NCBI GenBank assembly: GCA_023703575.1
Contig: CP097969.1
Span: forward strand, 715,517 to 779,516
DNA length: 64,000 nucleotides
Reading direction: 5' to 3'
Origin: SAR86 cluster bacterium
Lineage (GTDB): Bacteria > Pseudomonadota > Gammaproteobacteria > Magnimaribacterales > Magnimaribacteraceae
The notes below the pieces were generated by a model. That model was not told the DNA's origin, searched no databases, and was given only the letters and a program-made list of their open reading frames with translations. Both the position numbers and the translations under genes were made by a program. The stretch's first letter is position 1. The number at the start of each line of letters is the position of its first letter. This document shows positions 44,214-53,711 of the stretch, one piece after another.

Positions 44214-45437
44214 ATGACGGATAAGAAATTTAATAAAATAGTTTTAGCATATTCAGGCGGTTTAGATACTACTGTCATACTGCACTGGTTAAAAAATACC
44301 TATGATGCTGAGGTCATAGCTTTTACAGCAGATATCGGACAAGATCATGACCCTGAACAAGTCAAGGAAAGAGCAAATGCTATTGGAGCTTCAAAGATTC
44401 TTATAGAGGATTTGAAGGAAGAATTTACAAAGAATTATATTTTTCCAATGATCAAGGCAAATACATTGTACGAAGGTGAGTATCTTTTAGGAACATCAAT
44501 TGCAAGGCCATTAATTAGTAAAAGGTTGATTGAAATTGCAGAAGAAGAGGGTGCAGACGCAATAGCTCATGGTGCAACTGGTAAAGGAAATGATCAAATT
44601 AGATTTGAAATTGGATCTTACTCATTAAATCCAGATATTCAAGTCATAGCTCCCTGGAGAACCTGGGACTATTCTTCAAGAGCTGACTTAGTAGATTATT
44701 GCAAAGAACATCAAATAGAAATTGATGCAAGCCCAGATGATCCTTTATATTCAACTGATGAGAATTTACTTCATACGTCTTATGAAGGAGAGATACTAGA
44801 AGACCCATCTATAAAAGCACCGGAAGAGATTTGGCAAAGAACATCCTCATTAAAAGATGCTCCAGATGAAGAAGAGACAATTTCGATAGAGTTTAGATCT
44901 GGTGAACCAATTTCAATCAATAATGTTATTAGTTCTTCTTCGGAAATCCTGTCAGAATTAAATCATCTAGCCGGAAAACATGGAATTGGTAGACTTGATC
45001 TTGTTGAAAACAGATATACGGGCATGAAGTCAAGAGGATGTTATGAAACTCCTGGAGGAACTATTCTTTTGAAAGCTCATCGTGCAATAGAATCTATAAC
45101 ACTAGATGCTGAAGCTGGACATTTAAAGGATGGATTAATGCCAAAATACGCTCAACTTATCTATGATGGATATTGGTGGAGTCCAGAAAGAGAAGCTCTT
45201 CAAGCCTTGATTGATAAGACTCAAGAATTCGTTTCAGGTAGTGTCAAAATGTCATTGTATAAAGGCAATATAACTATTTTAGGTAGATCTTCAGATCTAA
45301 GCCTTTATGATTCAAAAATTGTCACTTTTGAAGACGACGAAAATACTTATAATCAAGAAGATGCAACTGGGTTCATCAAGATCAATTCTCTTAGATTGAA
45401 ACAGATAGCAAGAAGGAAGAAGAAAGAAGAAAGTTAA
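44214..45437 (+). CDS. argG: Argininosuccinate synthase
   Basis: ArgG joins citrulline and aspartate using ATP in arginine synthesis. The 407-residue product starts with the PP-loop ATP motif AYSGGLDTT (12-20), followed by [47 protein letters not shown] and [17 protein letters not shown]. The length is standard. Its TAA is shared with the opposite-strand TAA of the reductase gene in TTAA (45434-45437). Confidence 0.98.
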   Translation: MTDKKFNKIVLAYSGGLDTTVILHWLKNTYDAEVIAFTADIGQDHDPEQVKERANAIGASKILIEDLKEEFTKNYIFPMIKANTLYEGEYLLGTSIARPLISKRLIEIAEEEGADAIAHGATGKGNDQIRFEIGSYSLNPDIQVIAPWRTWDYSSRADLVDYCKEHQIEIDASPDDPLYSTDENLLHTSYEGEILEDPSIKAPEEIWQRTSSLKDAPDEEETISIEFRSGEPISINNVISSSSEILSELNHLAGKHGIGRLDLVENRYTGMKSRGCYETPGGTILLKAHRAIESITLDAEAGHLKDGLMPKYAQLIYDGYWWSPEREALQALIDKTQEFVSGSVKMSLYKGNITILGRSSDLSLYDSKIVTFEDDENTYNQEDATGFIKINSLRLKQIARRKKKEES

Positions 45438-46474
45438 TCTGCAACGCCTAGTTTCTTTTGTAACTTAGTATTGGAAGTCGTATAACCGAAAGGAACTCTT
45501 TCGCCAGGATTCGATCTTCTGAAAGCTTCTTGGACCGCTAAGGTTGTTTCATGAAATCCACAAAGAATAAGATCTAGCTTGCCAGGGTAATCATTTATAT
45601 CTCCAACTGCAAAGATTCCTTTCGTTGTTGTTTCATATTTTTCTGTATCTACGGAGATTTTTTTGTTATTCATATCTATACCCCAATCAGCAATAGGGCC
45701 TAATTTTTTATTAAGACCAAATAAGAATAGAACTTCATCACATTCGATCTCTTCTATTTTCTTTGACTCAAAGTTTTTAACTAAAACCCCCTCAATTTTT
45801 TCTGTACCAACTAGATCTTCTATGACGTATGGAGTTTTCAAATCGACATTACCTGTTTCTACTAATTCTCTCATTTGAGCTTCAGTATTAGGTGCACCTC
45901 TGAACTCATCTCTTCGATGAATTAATTTTATCGATTTTGCTATATCAGCTAATTCAACTGTCCAATCTAATGCACTATCCCCACCTCCAAAAATTAGCAG
46001 ATCTTTGTCTTTAAATTTCTCTTTAGATTTAACAGAGTAGGAAACACCTTTATCAAGAAAGCGGTCAGGATTATGAATATTTGGAGGCCGTCTGGGCTCA
46101 AAAGATCCGGCGCCTGCAGCTATAAAGATACTTTTAGCTTTAAATTCGTTTCCTTCAGATGTAGTTATCTTCCAAGAAGAGATATCCTCGTCTTTAATTT
46201 CTTCTAAACTCTCGACTCTTTCATTTAAGAATACATCATATTTAAAAGGTTTTATCTGTTTCAGTAATGCATCAACATGTTCTTGTGCTGTTTGATTGGG
46301 GACACCAGGTATATCATAAATTGGCTTTTCAGGATAAAGCTCACTACATTGGCCTCCTATTTTATCAAGATTGTCTATAAGGATGCATTCAAGTCCTAAG
46401 AGTCCTGCTTCGAAGACAGTAAAAAGACCAACTGGTCCTGCACCGATGATTATAATATCTGTCTCTTTAGTCAT
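45434..46474 (-). CDS. Ferredoxin/flavodoxin-NADP+ reductase, thioredoxin-reductase-like type
   Basis: A 346-residue FAD protein of the FNR2 type. The FAD-binding GAGPVG lies at 11-16, [20 protein letters not shown] follows, the NADPH domain has [10 protein letters not shown], and the C-terminal [19 protein letters not shown] closes the FAD site. The redox-active CxxC of thioredoxin reductase is absent, which separates it from TrxB. It supplies reducing power to ferredoxins. It overlaps the small tRNA-binding gene by one base (TAATG). Confidence 0.93.
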   Translation of the reverse strand: MTKETDIIIIGAGPVGLFTVFEAGLLGLECILIDNLDKIGGQCSELYPEKPIYDIPGVPNQTAQEHVDALLKQIKPFKYDVFLNERVESLEEIKDEDISSWKITTSEGNEFKAKSIFIAAGAGSFEPRRPPNIHNPDRFLDKGVSYSVKSKEKFKDKDLLIFGGGDSALDWTVELADIAKSIKLIHRRDEFRGAPNTEAQMRELVETGNVDLKTPYVIEDLVGTEKIEGVLVKNFESKKIEEIECDEVLFLFGLNKKLGPIADWGIDMNNKKISVDTEKYETTTKGIFAVGDINDYPGKLDLILCGFHETTLAVQEAFRRSNPGERVPFGYTTSNTKLQKKLGVAD

Positions 46475-46806
46475 TACCTTACTTGCATACCAGGTATTGC
46501 ACCTTCATCCGGTGATAAAATGAAAATTCCTTTGTCATCATCACCTGCAGCTAATATCATTCCTTCTGAAGTACCAAATCTCATTTTTCTATGTTTCAGG
46601 TTATTTACACAAACCACTAATTTATTGACCAAAACTTCTGCATCATAAGATTTTTTCATTCCAGCAAATACCGTTTTATTTCCGTAATCTCCTACATCAA
46701 GTTCTAATTTTAATAATTTATCAGCTTCTTCTACAGGTTCGGCATTGATAATTTTGGCTATTCTTAAGTCCAATTTCATAAAGTCTTCGATACTAATTTC
46801 ATCCAT
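46474..46806 (-). CDS. Stand-alone tRNA-binding (MetG-beta) domain
   Basis: A 110-residue OB-fold tRNA-binding protein. [59 protein letters not shown] and a C-terminal PGMQVR match the C-terminal domain of E. coli-type methionyl-tRNA synthetase, which helps dimerise the enzyme and hold tRNA. Here it starts its own gene one base after the metG stop. Separate subunits occur in Aquifex and some others, but gammaproteobacteria normally have the fused form. It presumably works with MetG in trans. Confidence 0.9.
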   Translation of the reverse strand: MDEISIEDFMKLDLRIAKIINAEPVEEADKLLKLELDVGDYGNKTVFAGMKKSYDAEVLVNKLVVCVNNLKHRKMRFGTSEGMILAAGDDDKGIFILSPDEGAIPGMQVR

Positions 46807-46807
46807 T

Positions 46808-48457
46808 TTAATTTCCCATTAATTTAGCCAAATGATTGTCATCTATTCTTGTGACTATGGCTTCAAAATTATCTATTTTACAATTTAAAATAGTCTTATT
46901 TATTGAATTCCATTCTATTTTATCTTCTTTTAAGAATTTTGAACTCTTATCAACAAAACCAGGTATAACAGGTTGTAACATTATAGTTAGTATTCGAAAT
47001 AAGTTTAATGAGGTAGTGCAAATCGAGTGTACCAATTGCTCATTTCCTTCTTCTTTCATAAGGACCCACGGTTGCTTTGAATCCACATATTGATTCGCTT
47101 TATCAGCCAATAACATTATTTCTTTAAGTGCTTTACTAAATTCAAGTTTTTCATAATGATCAGCTATTTTCTCTGAAGCAACTTTAAATTCTTCGATCAA
47201 CTCTGGAGAATCTAATGTTTTTGAAAGATTATTATCAAAATTCTTATTTATAAATTTTGCTGATCTGCTGGCAATATTTGCATACTTATTTACTAAATCT
47301 GAGTTACATTTTTGTTTGAATTCATCCAAATTTAGATCAATATCATCGACGCCAGTACTTAGTTTGGATGCAAAGAAATATCTAAGATAGTCTGAATCTA
47401 AATTTTCGATGTAGTTTTCTGCAGATATAAAGTTACCTCTTGATTTAGACATTTTTTCGCCATTGAGTGTAAGAAAACCATGAACAAAAACTCCATTTGG
47501 AGTCTTTAGATCTGCATTTGCTAACATTGCAGGAAAAAATAACGTATGAAAGTACATTATATCTTTACCTATAAAATGGAAAACTTCCGAGACTGAATCC
47601 TTGCTCCAGAAACTTTCGAAGTCTTTTTCGCAATCTTGTTTTATTAAGTAATTTAAATGACTGGCTAAATAACCAATTGGTGCATCGAGCCAAACATAAA
47701 AATACTTATCATCGTATCCTGGTATTTTGAAACCAAAGTAGGGCCCATCCCTGCTAATGTCCCAGTCTTTTAAATCAGCATCTAACCACTCATTAAGCTT
47801 ATTTCTTACTGGTTCTTGTATTTTAGATGAGTCTAGCCATTCATTAATCTCATCTTTTAATAGACTAAGTTTGAAGAACAGATGTTCTGATTCTTTAATT
47901 ATTGGTTCTGTACCTGTTAGAACAGATATAGGATCTTTTAAATCTATTGCATTATATGTAGCACTGCATATCTCACAATTATCTCCATATTGACCTTCTG
48001 CTCCACAATTGGGACATGTTCCTTTGACATATCTGTCAGATAAAAACATGTTTCTTGAAGTATCAAACAGTTGGTTTATAACTTTCTTTTCTATAAGGCC
48101 CTTTGCATGCAAAGCTTTATATATTCTTTCAGAAAGAATTTTGTTTTCACTACTATGTGTTGAATGATAATTATCATGTGAAATTTTAAAATCTTCAAAA
48201 GTACTTTTATGTTCTTTATAGATCTTTTCAATTAATTCTTCAGGGCTAATAGAAAGCTCTTCTGCTTTTAACATTATAGGAGTACCGTGCGCGTCATCTG
48301 CACATACGTAAGTACATTCATTTCCATATAGTTTTTGGAATCTAACCCAAATATCAGTTTGTGTATGTTCTAATATATGGCCAAGATGTAATGGTGCATT
48401 TGCGTAAGGTAAAGCGCTCGTAACTAAAATTGATCTTTTTTCAGAATCTTGTGCCAT
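46808..48457 (-). CDS. metG: Methionyl-tRNA synthetase, catalytic part
   Basis: The 549-residue class I synthetase charges tRNA with methionine. HLGH at 24-27 is the HIGH motif; KMSKS at 335-339 is intact. The zinc knuckle has four cysteines (148, 151, 161, 164) in CPNCG and CEIC. The anticodon-binding helical domain follows, ending at LAKLMGN. It lacks the C-terminal OB domain, which is the next gene. Fused E. coli MetG is about 677 residues. It is transcribed divergently from mrp. Confidence 0.97.
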   Translation of the reverse strand: MAQDSEKRSILVTSALPYANAPLHLGHILEHTQTDIWVRFQKLYGNECTYVCADDAHGTPIMLKAEELSISPEELIEKIYKEHKSTFEDFKISHDNYHSTHSSENKILSERIYKALHAKGLIEKKVINQLFDTSRNMFLSDRYVKGTCPNCGAEGQYGDNCEICSATYNAIDLKDPISVLTGTEPIIKESEHLFFKLSLLKDEINEWLDSSKIQEPVRNKLNEWLDADLKDWDISRDGPYFGFKIPGYDDKYFYVWLDAPIGYLASHLNYLIKQDCEKDFESFWSKDSVSEVFHFIGKDIMYFHTLFFPAMLANADLKTPNGVFVHGFLTLNGEKMSKSRGNFISAENYIENLDSDYLRYFFASKLSTGVDDIDLNLDEFKQKCNSDLVNKYANIASRSAKFINKNFDNNLSKTLDSPELIEEFKVASEKIADHYEKLEFSKALKEIMLLADKANQYVDSKQPWVLMKEEGNEQLVHSICTTSLNLFRILTIMLQPVIPGFVDKSSKFLKEDKIEWNSINKTILNCKIDNFEAIVTRIDDNHLAKLMGN

Positions 48458-48486
48458 TGTAGGGTTAGAATATTAGATAAATGTTA

Positions 48487-48492
48487 ATTATA
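48487..48492 (-). promoter_or_regulatory. Candidate -10 element for metG
   Basis: TATAAT on the minus strand lies 30 bases upstream of the metG start in the 67-base divergent gap with mrp. No good -35 at 16-18 bases is visible. Confidence 0.35.
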
Positions 48493-48524
48493 ACCTACTT
48501 GCACGAGATCTTTTTTAACAAAAT

Positions 48525-49349
48525 ATGGCGCAATCAGATAATAAACTAAGGATTCCTGAAACTCTCAGAAAGGTTAAGAATATCGTAGGTATTTTTTCAG
48601 CTAAAGGAGGAGTTGGTAAGTCGGCTATTTCTCTCCAAATCGCTCTAGCTTTAAGGGATAAAGGATTTTCTGTAGGATTAGTTGATGCAGATATTTATGG
48701 TCCATCACAACCTATAATGCTTGGTTCATCTGCAGGTGAATTGAAGTTATCAAAAGCACAGGTTATCGAACCACTAACCAAAGAGGGTATTAAATTCATT
48801 TCGATGGGCTTAATTTCTGGTGAAAATATGCCTGTGATTTGGAGAGGTCCAATGGTAAGTGGAGCCGTTATGCAGTTACTATCTCAGACTGATTGGGGAG
48901 AATTAGATTATCTTATTGTAGATACTCCTCCTGGAACGGGAGATGTTCAATTAACCTTACTCCAAAGAATACCTTTAACTTCCTCAATAGTTGTTACAAC
49001 TCCACAGAAAGTTTCAATTTCTGACTGCAAAAAAGGTATAGAAATGATTAAAAAATTAGATAAACCAATAACAGGACTTATTGAGAATATGAGTTGGTTT
49101 AAGCCTGATGATCAAGATAAAAAATATTTTTTATTTGGAAAGGGCGGTGGTAAAAAACTTTCTGAGGAATATTCTATAGATTTATTGGCTCAACTCCCTT
49201 TGGTGGAAATCTCTGAAGATTCCAATATTCAAAATCATCCACTTTTAAAAATGGAATTTGATAACATAGCAGATAAATTAGTAAATTCATTAAAAGCTCT
49301 TAAGGAAAAGAAATCATCTGGAATACCACAGATCAACATAATCAAATGA
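48525..49349 (+). CDS. Mrp/ApbC/NBP35-like P-loop ATPase
   Basis: A 274-residue MinD-superfamily ATPase linked to iron-sulfur cluster delivery. The deviant Walker A SAKGGVGKS lies at 25-33, DADIYGPSQP at 54-62, and DTPPGTGD at 133-140. It lacks the N-terminal MIP18-like domain of longer Mrp proteins. Oddly, the CxxC that normally follows ENMS and holds the bridging cluster is missing: here ENMS is followed by WFKPDDQDKKYFLFG (191-205), and Cys168 is the only cysteine. It overlaps mlaA by 4 bases (ATGA). Confidence 0.93.
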   Translation: MAQSDNKLRIPETLRKVKNIVGIFSAKGGVGKSAISLQIALALRDKGFSVGLVDADIYGPSQPIMLGSSAGELKLSKAQVIEPLTKEGIKFISMGLISGENMPVIWRGPMVSGAVMQLLSQTDWGELDYLIVDTPPGTGDVQLTLLQRIPLTSSIVVTTPQKVSISDCKKGIEMIKKLDKPITGLIENMSWFKPDDQDKKYFLFGKGGGKKLSEEYSIDLLAQLPLVEISEDSNIQNHPLLKMEFDNIADKLVNSLKALKEKKSSGIPQINIIK

Positions 49350-50038
49350 ATATAATAAAGATTTGTTTTATTGGAATGATATTAATTTTAAGTGCTACTG
49401 CTGCGTCTGAAATTGATCCATTAAAGAATATTAATGAGAGAACACATGTTTTGAATCAAACTTTAGATCTTCAACTTGCTTCTCCGATCGCTAGGTTTTA
49501 TAAAAGAGTAACCCCTGACTTTATAGAAATATCAATTACAAATTTCACAAGTAATATAGAAGATCTCAGCATAGCAATTAATAACATTTTACAAGGTAAG
49601 CTCACTGATGGAATTTCTGACATTACAAGATTTACAATAAATTCAACTCTTGGAATTGGTGGATTTATTGATGTTGCATCTGGACTCGGTCTTGACAAAA
49701 ATGATGAAGATTTTGGTCAGACATTAGCAGTTTGGGGTATACCCGATGGTCCTTATCTAGTTCTACCAGGTTTAGGACCGAGTACAATGAGGGATACACT
49801 GGCCATGATTCCAGACGCATTTTTGACTCCTCTGTGGTTGATAGATCATGATCGTACAGCTTATTCTCTTACTGCAATTGATTTAGTTGACACTCGGGCG
49901 AGATATCTTGGTTTGGAAAGTGTTGTAATAGGTGATGAGTACCTTTTCTTTCGTGATGCTTACTTACAAAGTAGAGAATTTGAAATTCTTGATGGACAAG
50001 TCAATGATGATTTTGACGAATTTGATGATTTTAATTAA
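49346..50038 (+). CDS. mlaA: MlaA (VacJ) family phospholipid-transport protein
   Basis: MlaA is the outer-membrane part of the Mla system that removes misplaced phospholipids. The 230-residue product shows the family motifs NERTHVLNQTLD, NNILQGKLTDG, RFTINSTLGIGGFID, DFGQTLAVWGIPDGPYLVLPGLGPST and the C-terminal YDxxRDAY-like FFRDAY. Residues 1-20 look like a plain signal peptide (ILILSATAA), with no lipobox cysteine, whereas E. coli MlaA is a lipoprotein. No mlaFEDCB genes are next to it. Its stop is shared with the opposite gene (TTAA). Confidence 0.93.
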   Translation: MNIIKICFIGMILILSATAASEIDPLKNINERTHVLNQTLDLQLASPIARFYKRVTPDFIEISITNFTSNIEDLSIAINNILQGKLTDGISDITRFTINSTLGIGGFIDVASGLGLDKNDEDFGQTLAVWGIPDGPYLVLPGLGPSTMRDTLAMIPDAFLTPLWLIDHDRTAYSLTAIDLVDTRARYLGLESVVIGDEYLFFRDAYLQSREFEILDGQVNDDFDEFDDFN

Positions 50039-50487
50039 TCACCCCTGACTTCTAGCTTTATATTTATGTAGTCATTGTGACTTATGTGAATTAAATCAGA
50101 AATTTTTCTTAAAAGGTGCTCCTCGTATTTGTCAAGATTTCCATCCGCATAGGCGACTTTCCAAAGATTCTTTAAAAGACTTAATTTATCATCATACTCA
50201 AATTCATCATTTACAATTCTGGTGTACCCATAAAGTGAAGTGCTTTCAGCAACAGTATTTTCTGCATCTTTTATAATTTCATCGATATCAGCTTCTTCAA
50301 TAGCATAAGTCTCCATCAGTGTTATCTTCAAAGAAGTTTTTTCAGTTTCATCGAATTCTTTGTCCGCGAAGGCAATTTCAACTAATAATGCTGCACAGGC
50401 ATTATTGAGTTGTGACAAATCAGATTCTTCCTCAATTTCTTCTTTATTACCAAATTTTTTTATTAATTCTTTAATTTTGTTAATCAT
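50035..50487 (-). CDS. TerB-like (tellurite resistance TerB family) protein
   Basis: A 150-residue helical protein of the TerB/DjlA-N superfamily. LLVEIAFADKEFDETEKTSL and LWKVAYADGNLDKYEEHLLRKI hold the two conserved acidic metal-binding helices (AD..FD..E and ADG..D..E). No signal peptide. The function is unclear; the family occurs in stress and membrane contexts well beyond tellurite. It overlaps the dusA gene by 4 bases (ATGA), so the two are probably co-translated. Confidence 0.85.
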   Translation of the reverse strand: MINKIKELIKKFGNKEEIEEESDLSQLNNACAALLVEIAFADKEFDETEKTSLKITLMETYAIEEADIDEIIKDAENTVAESTSLYGYTRIVNDEFEYDDKLSLLKNLWKVAYADGNLDKYEEHLLRKISDLIHISHNDYINIKLEVRGD

Positions 50488-51446
50488 ATGGCTATTTCTG
50501 ATAGAAAATTCTTATATTTGTCTATTGGATGTACTTCATTGCTTAAAGATACTAAGTACTTTCTTATATTTTTTGCACCATCAAATCCTTTAAACAATCC
50601 CATTAAATGCTTTGTTATGTGAGATATTTTAGTTCCTTTATCTACTTCAGATTTAATATACGGAAGAAGTCTATAGAGAATGTCACTACTTCGAATAGGA
50701 TTCTCAGCATCGGAAAAGATCTCACTATCAACTTTGGTCAAAATAAATGGATTATCGTATGCTTCTCTACCCAACATAACACCATCCACATGTTCTAAGT
50801 GTTTTATAGATTCACTTATTGTCTTGATTCCTCCATTAATTATGATGTTGAGATCAGGAAAAGTTTCTTTGAGTTTATAGACTCTTGGGTAATTAAGAGG
50901 TGGTATTTCTCTATTATCCTTGGGACTCAATCCATTAAGCCATGCTTTTCTTGCATGAATTATGAAGGTCTCACATCCTGATGAACTGACTTCTTTTATA
51001 AATTTATCTAGGTAAACGTTTTCGTCCATATCATCGACTCCTATCCTGCACTTAACAGTAATAGGTATATTTACCGACTTTTTCATAGCATCAATACATC
51101 TAGATACTAATTTTGGTTCTTTCATCAGTACAGCACCAAATCTTCCTTTTTGTACTTTGTTGCTAGGACATCCAACATTCAGATTTACTTCTCTAAAACC
51201 AAATTCCTCAGATATCATAGATGCCTCGGCTAATGAGCTTGGATCAGATCCTCCTAATTGAATAGCTAAAGGGTGTTCTTCAGTTTTAAACTCAAGTAAT
51301 TTTTTTACATCACCATTTAGAATAGCGTTCGAATGTAACATTTCAGTGTATAACAAACTTCTCTTGGTTAACAATCTGTGAAAGTATCTACAATGACGGT
51401 CTGTACGATCCATCATTGGAGCTACGCAAAATCTATGATCCATCAA
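50484..51446 (-). CDS. dusA: tRNA-dihydrouridine synthase A
   Basis: This FMN enzyme reduces uridine 20/20a in tRNA D-loops. The 320-residue product begins FCVAPMMDRTDRHCRYFHR, the DusA hallmark; VNLNVGCPSNKVQKG holds catalytic Cys93, and GRFGAVLM, KCRIGVDD, IIHARKAWL and INGGI follow. DusB and DusC differ at the N-terminus. It overlaps both neighbours by 4 bases, lying between the permease and the TerB-like gene. Confidence 0.96.
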   Translation of the reverse strand: MMDHRFCVAPMMDRTDRHCRYFHRLLTKRSLLYTEMLHSNAILNGDVKKLLEFKTEEHPLAIQLGGSDPSSLAEASMISEEFGFREVNLNVGCPSNKVQKGRFGAVLMKEPKLVSRCIDAMKKSVNIPITVKCRIGVDDMDENVYLDKFIKEVSSSGCETFIIHARKAWLNGLSPKDNREIPPLNYPRVYKLKETFPDLNIIINGGIKTISESIKHLEHVDGVMLGREAYDNPFILTKVDSEIFSDAENPIRSSDILYRLLPYIKSEVDKGTKISHITKHLMGLFKGFDGAKNIRKYLVSLSNEVHPIDKYKNFLSEIAI

Positions 51447-52813
51447 GGATGGAGCGGTAGAGCATAATAATCAAAGAACAAGTACATGATTATCGTGCAA
51501 ATTACCAGCGTCAATAGCATTACTGGTAAACCTTTTTTCGCCCACTTAAGAGGCGTAATTGCTAGATCAGGATTACCTGTTGTCTTCGCAAGTTTTTCCG
51601 AAACCGTAACAATGTATACATTAGCTGTAGAGCCAATGTGTGTACCATTACCGCCCATTCCAACACCTATCGCTAGACACCAGCATAAAGCAGCAATATT
51701 TACCCCAACCGATTCCAACGAAGCAATGATTGGTATCATGGCCGCAGTAAATGGAATATTGTCTATGGCTGCTGACATAACAGCTGCAACCCACATTAAA
51801 GCGATACAAGTCAACATAAAGTTCTCTTGTATAACTTCTCCACTCACAGGATCAACGATGAATGGGACAATATATTGACCTAAATATTCAAGAAATTTAC
51901 TTCCCTCAACACCACCAACAAGCATGAAGAGTGCAACAAAAAACATTAGCAATGGGATTTCATGTGTCATATTTTTCATAACATCTTCAAATTCAATTTC
52001 TTTTGCAAGAATGGTTAAAAGAATCAAACCTGTTCCAGCTACCATCCACGGCTCCCAATGGATTGTGTTATGAATTATGAAAAGAACAACCATCAATCCA
52101 AGTATTGAGAGAGATTTATTCCAAAGACTCTTATCTTTATATGGAATGGTTTCTTCAAATTTCCCTTCAGGTACTATTGCTAATTCTTCTTTAAATAGGA
52201 ATTTCATAAAGTACAAAGTTGCTAACCAGGCGACTAAGACAATAGGGAACATCTTATAAGCGAAGGGCATAAATGCTATGTCGAATGCAGAACCAATCAT
52301 TAAATTTGGTGGATCTCCAACAAGTGTCGCTACACCTCCTGTATCTGAGAGTAAAGCTGCTGCCATCAGATATGGAATAGCACTGACTCTCATTTTTTGA
52401 CATATCAATACTATCAAAGGCCCAAATATTACGACTGTAGTAACGTTATCTAATAACAGAGATATAACAGTTACTGCAGTTCCAAGTAGAGCAAGAAGCA
52501 AATACTGTCTTCCTTTTGCAATTTTTCCAATATTCCCAGCGAGAACTTCAAAGCCTCCTGTATTAATCATAATAGACACAACAGCCATCATGGCACCTAA
52601 TAGAAATACAACGTTCCAATCTACTGCTTCAAATGCCGCTTCAGGTGAATAAAAACCATAGGATTGACCAACAACAAGCATGACTGCAGCTCCTGCCATC
52701 GCCACTTTAACCCTATGAAATCCATGAAGTGTTTCTGTAAAAATAAGAATAAAACTAGCTGCCAGAATTATTCCAGAAACTAGCATTCCTTGATTCATCA
52801 CTATTTCGTGCAT
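51443..52813 (-). CDS. ArsB/NhaD/P-protein family permease (ion transporter superfamily)
   Basis: A 456-residue inner-membrane transporter with about 11-12 helices. The repeated-half architecture and the motifs LLDNVTTVVIFGPL, SDTGGVATLVGDPPNLMIGSAF and, in the second half, AAIDNIPFTAAMIPI and GMGGNGTHIGSTANV are those of the ArsB/NhaD/pink-eyed-dilution group. Substrates include arsenite and Na+/H+; sequence alone does not choose. No arsR or arsC gene lies beside it. It is probably the first gene of a unit with dusA and the TerB-like gene. Confidence 0.88.
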   Translation of the reverse strand: MHEIVMNQGMLVSGIILAASFILIFTETLHGFHRVKVAMAGAAVMLVVGQSYGFYSPEAAFEAVDWNVVFLLGAMMAVVSIMINTGGFEVLAGNIGKIAKGRQYLLLALLGTAVTVISLLLDNVTTVVIFGPLIVLICQKMRVSAIPYLMAAALLSDTGGVATLVGDPPNLMIGSAFDIAFMPFAYKMFPIVLVAWLATLYFMKFLFKEELAIVPEGKFEETIPYKDKSLWNKSLSILGLMVVLFIIHNTIHWEPWMVAGTGLILLTILAKEIEFEDVMKNMTHEIPLLMFFVALFMLVGGVEGSKFLEYLGQYIVPFIVDPVSGEVIQENFMLTCIALMWVAAVMSAAIDNIPFTAAMIPIIASLESVGVNIAALCWCLAIGVGMGGNGTHIGSTANVYIVTVSEKLAKTTGNPDLAITPLKWAKKGLPVMLLTLVICTIIMYLFFDYYALPLHP

Positions 52814-52877
52814 ACTTTATTCTCTTTTAATTTATTTATATATTTTAAACTATTCTCTAATAGCTTAAACTTAAAAT

Positions 52878-53711
52878 ATGATTCCCGCAGATAATAATTT
52901 AGTGTTTAGACCAGAAAATATCAACACTTCGTCTGAATCGTGTATATCAATTATCTTGAGAAATCAAGAATTCTTAACATCTAAGGCATCAGAAGTCTTG
53001 TTATTTGAAGATGATGATCTTAAGTGGTCTGAAATGGAATTTTCACATCGACATTTCTTAGGTTATCTCAACAACAGACCTTGCTTTGTTAGGTGTTTAA
53101 AAGACTCTTCACCAACAGCACAAGACACTATACTAAGTCCTTTAAGAAGTCTCCTTGGAAGAATACCTGATACATTGTTCACAATTTTCTCCAGATCACT
53201 CCAGATAGACAACTGGTATATCTCTAATCAATTTTGTGGAAGTTGTGGTAAGGCTGTAAAGCCTCATGAAACTGAGCGGGCTATGATATGTGAATGTATG
53301 AATAAGCTTATATATCCAACTATTTCACCATGTATCATTGTACTAGTAACAAATGGTGAGGAACTCTTATTAGCTCATAATAAGAATTTTCCTGGTGAGT
53401 TTTACAGTACTCTAGCAGGCTTTATTGAACCTGGTGAATCCGCGGAATCAGCGATTGAGAGGGAAGTGTTTGAAGAGGTGAGTGTAAGAGTTAAAAATAT
53501 TACTTATTATGGAAGTCAATCTTGGCCTTTTCCGAGTCAACTTATGCTCGGATATCATGCAGAATATGATGAAGGAATTATTAGTCCCGATGGAGTAGAA
53601 ATTGATAAAGCAGGTTGGTTTAACTTTAAAGATTTACCCCAAGTTCCAACAGGAAATATTTCTATTTCAGGAAAGTTAATTGAAAGTTATATTGAAAAAT
53701 TAAATGGTTAA
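52878..53711 (+). CDS. nudC: NADH pyrophosphatase / RNA-decapping Nudix hydrolase
   Basis: NudC hydrolyses NADH and removes NAD caps from RNA. The 277-residue product has an N-terminal domain, a zinc ribbon (Cys120, Cys123, Cys138, Cys140), a Nudix box from Gly181 to Val203 (GFIEPGE..REVFEE) and the NADH signature SQSWPFPSQLM. The second zinc pair is CxC rather than the usual CxxC, and the Nudix-box glycine after EE is Ser202. Both changes look mild. The stop is shared with rne in TTAA (53708-53711). Confidence 0.94.
   Translation: MIPADNNLVFRPENINTSSESCISIILRNQEFLTSKASEVLLFEDDDLKWSEMEFSHRHFLGYLNNRPCFVRCLKDSSPTAQDTILSPLRSLLGRIPDTLFTIFSRSLQIDNWYISNQFCGSCGKAVKPHETERAMICECMNKLIYPTISPCIIVLVTNGEELLLAHNKNFPGEFYSTLAGFIEPGESAESAIEREVFEEVSVRVKNITYYGSQSWPFPSQLMLGYHAEYDEGIISPDGVEIDKAGWFNFKDLPQVPTGNISISGKLIESYIEKLNG

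Noticed and set aside
46800-46812. Sequencing frameshift as the cause of the split metG
   Set aside because: A one-base deletion at the junction still leaves an in-frame TAA, so at least two changes are needed to fuse the genes.
51486-51878. 130-codon open frame on the plus strand inside the ArsB-like permease gene
   Set aside because: It is antisense to conserved membrane-protein codons and resembles no family; a composition shadow.
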